NCBI GenBank assembly: GCA_905215395.1
Contig: CAJMQA010000172.1
Location: forward strand, 1 to 7,460
Origin: an uncultured bacterium
GTDB taxonomy: Bacteria > Bacteroidota > Bacteroidia > Bacteroidales > Marinifilaceae
Reading direction: 5' to 3'
DNA length: 7,460 bases
Position 1 is the first letter of the stretch; every line of letters begins with the position of its first letter. Under the pieces are notes generated by a model that saw only the letters and a list, made by a program, of their open reading frames with translations, did no database searches and had not been told where the DNA came from. The position numbers and the translations under genes were made by a program. Positions 6,302 through 7,460 of this stretch are shown piece after piece.

Positions 6302-7451
6302 TAATGGGGAGAGAATTTCTGTGGATACAGTTTTATATGAAGGAGAATATCTCAACTTTATCCCCAATTTAGGGAAAGGGCCAAGGAGATTGGTGGAAAA
6401 TTTTGCTTATAAGTACCATTATTATCCCAATATGACCTTTTGGGATGATGAGATCATGGTGGTTCAGGATGATCGTTGTGTTGAGCTGAACGGAGAGGAT
6501 TATTCGGTAGTTAATTATGCCGGGAATGAGTTTATCGGGGGAGATCCGGCAGATTTTCAGCCGATAGATGCAGCTCTGAGCTGGGGATGTAAGTGCCTGC
6601 TGAACAGGGATGGGTATTGTTATCTGAGTGTTGCCTCTGTAGCAACAGATTTACATTCGGGACGCTATTCCTCGGACCCGGCTTTTGCAGCCCGTAAGTT
6701 TAAAGCTGTATATCCGGCCAATAAAGCAGTGGGACCCGTGTGTAATTATTTCCTGTTGTTAGATAACCGGAATAGTTTTTATGGTTGTGCAGATAATGCA
6801 TTTGTTAATTCCAATGAACCTTTGATTGATGTCCGGCACAATATCGGAGAGTTGTGTCCCATTGCTTACCATTCTAAATACAGTAAATATTTCCGGAATA
6901 TAAAATATGATGTGGTCTGTTGTCATTACGATACGGACCTGAAAGCAAAAGTCCCTTGGTGGGTGTGTATATTACGGGAGAAAAGTACAGGAAAGTATTT
7001 TGTACATACTTTCTCATTGGAGCTGGATAAGACTTTGTTGCAATTGAAAATCAAGGAAAGTTATTGCCGGGAGGTTTCTTCTGAGATGTTTACGAATTAT
7101 TCGGATGTGGCTGTTTTTCCGCACAAGGACTATTTCGTCGTTGCGAATGGGGATGAATTGTGGATTTGTTATTACAATGAGTATCATCCGGGAACCCGTT
7201 TGGGAAGTACAGGCGGAAAACAGATTGTATCCCTGGCATCCAAAGACCTGAACAGTGATAAATATGGCGGGGCACATCTGGGGGTAGGACTGGAAGGAGG
7301 GGAAGTCAGGGTATATGAGGTGATCACGGATTATGCAACAGATAGTCATTCCCTGCGTGAGTTATACAGACAGAGCGGTTTCGGAGATATTACGGATATG
7401 ATATTCAAATATGGAAGTGCAAATAATCTGACTACGACGTCTCTTTTTTAA
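6294..7451 (+). CDS. C-terminal part of PKD-like family lipoprotein (out of frame with its start)
   Basis: This frame is open from 6255 and continues the PKD-like protein. The nominal start is a TTG at 6294; the first in-frame ATG is not until 6432, so no ordinary start exists. GGGGAG (6282-6287) lies 6 bases before the TTG and could in principle permit re-initiation, but those bases also encode the expected NGE residues. Recognisable stretches include GPRRLVENF (residues 29-37 from the TTG), KVPWWVCILREKSTGKYF, and an ending FGDITDMIFKYGS like that of family members. Repeated short beta-strand-like segments suggest a propeller or similar all-beta domain, which is inference. It has 12 cysteines, many for a secreted lipoprotein. 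It has no signal peptide of its own, so alone it would stay in the cytoplasm. Confidence 0.8.
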   Translation: MDDNGERISVDTVLYEGEYLNFIPNLGKGPRRLVENFAYKYHYYPNMTFWDDEIMVVQDDRCVELNGEDYSVVNYAGNEFIGGDPADFQPIDAALSWGCKCLLNRDGYCYLSVASVATDLHSGRYSSDPAFAARKFKAVYPANKAVGPVCNYFLLLDNRNSFYGCADNAFVNSNEPLIDVRHNIGELCPIAYHSKYSKYFRNIKYDVVCCHYDTDLKAKVPWWVCILREKSTGKYFVHTFSLELDKTLLQLKIKESYCREVSSEMFTNYSDVAVFPHKDYFVVANGDELWICYYNEYHPGTRLGSTGGKQIVSLASKDLNSDKYGGAHLGVGLEGGEVRVYEVITDYATDSHSLRELYRQSGFGDITDMIFKYGSANNLTTTSLF

Positions 7452-7460
7452 CAGATACTG

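Larger units (their letters stand above)
5810..7451 (+). pseudogene. PKD-like family lipoprotein gene, interrupted by a +1 frame change
   Basis: Two overlapping open frames together make one protein of the PKD-like family that commonly follows SusC, SusD and DUF4843 genes. Skipping one A in the A7 run at 6266-6272 joins them as YYKKDINGEYLLDDNGER and gives about 546 residues, a normal size as I recall the family. Frame 3 has a stop at 6252-6254 and frame 2 stops at 6299-6301, so the break must lie between 6255 and 6298. The 392 codons after the join are free of stops and keep the family's C-terminal character, so the lesion is recent, a sequencing error, or bypassed by slippage. The 16-base gap from the upstream gene implies the same operon. 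The two pieces are described separately. Confidence 0.85.

Noticed and set aside
7014..7349. Minus-strand open frame at the window end
   Set aside because: It is antisense to the C-terminal PKD-like domain and has no independent support.
7436..7449. Rho-independent terminator (GACGTC followed by six T's)
   Set aside because: GACGTC is a 6-bp palindrome without a loop, so it cannot make a terminator stem, and the T-run is coding sequence up to the stop codon.
1..7460. CRISPR array, mobile element, tRNA/rRNA or defence system
   Set aside because: No spaced direct repeats, transposase, terminal repeats or RNA gene signatures were seen; nearly all of the window is accounted for by the transporter operon.

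Overview
The window is a compact, single-strand four-gene operon from a member of the Bacteroidota, most likely the Bacteroidales. A SusC-type TonB-dependent transporter is followed by its SusD lipoprotein partner and two more predicted lipoproteins. Lineage evidence: a SusC/SusD pair, an STN domain on the SusC protein, starts with little or no Shine-Dalgarno sequence, and DUF4843 plus PKD-like accessory lipoproteins. Base composition is moderate with A-rich runs. A gut genus such as Odoribacter or Butyricimonas would fit, but genus cannot be fixed from this sequence.

Layout: bases 1-59 are a short leader with a perfect 6-bp inverted repeat (17-32). susC-like is 60-3491. susD-like (3491-5035) shares one base with the susC stop. 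A DUF4843-type lipoprotein (5032-5793) overlaps susD by 4 bases. After a 16-base gap comes a PKD-like lipoprotein gene (5810-7451), broken in this sequence by a +1 frame change at a seven-A run (6266-6272). Without the break it would encode about 546 residues. As read, it gives a 163-residue N-terminal piece (5810-6301) and a C-terminal piece of about 385 residues (6294-7451) with no normal start codon. Only 9 bases follow its stop, so the operon may continue past the window.

How the genes work together: SusC should form the outer-membrane barrel, powered by TonB-ExbB-ExbD. SusD should act as the hinged lid that captures ligand on the cell surface. The two accessory lipoproteins sit where SusE/SusF sit in the starch system and probably help bind ligand or complete the complex. 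No glycoside hydrolase, lyase, peptidase or other degrading enzyme is in the window, so the substrate cannot be named. The STN domain suggests control by a FecR-type anti-sigma factor and an ECF sigma factor, which would lie outside the window.

I see no new class of system. The points most worth checking are the homopolymer frame break in the fourth gene, a 9-bp perfect inverted repeat just inside the susC coding start (81-99), and the functionally uncharacterised DUF4843/PKD-like pair.
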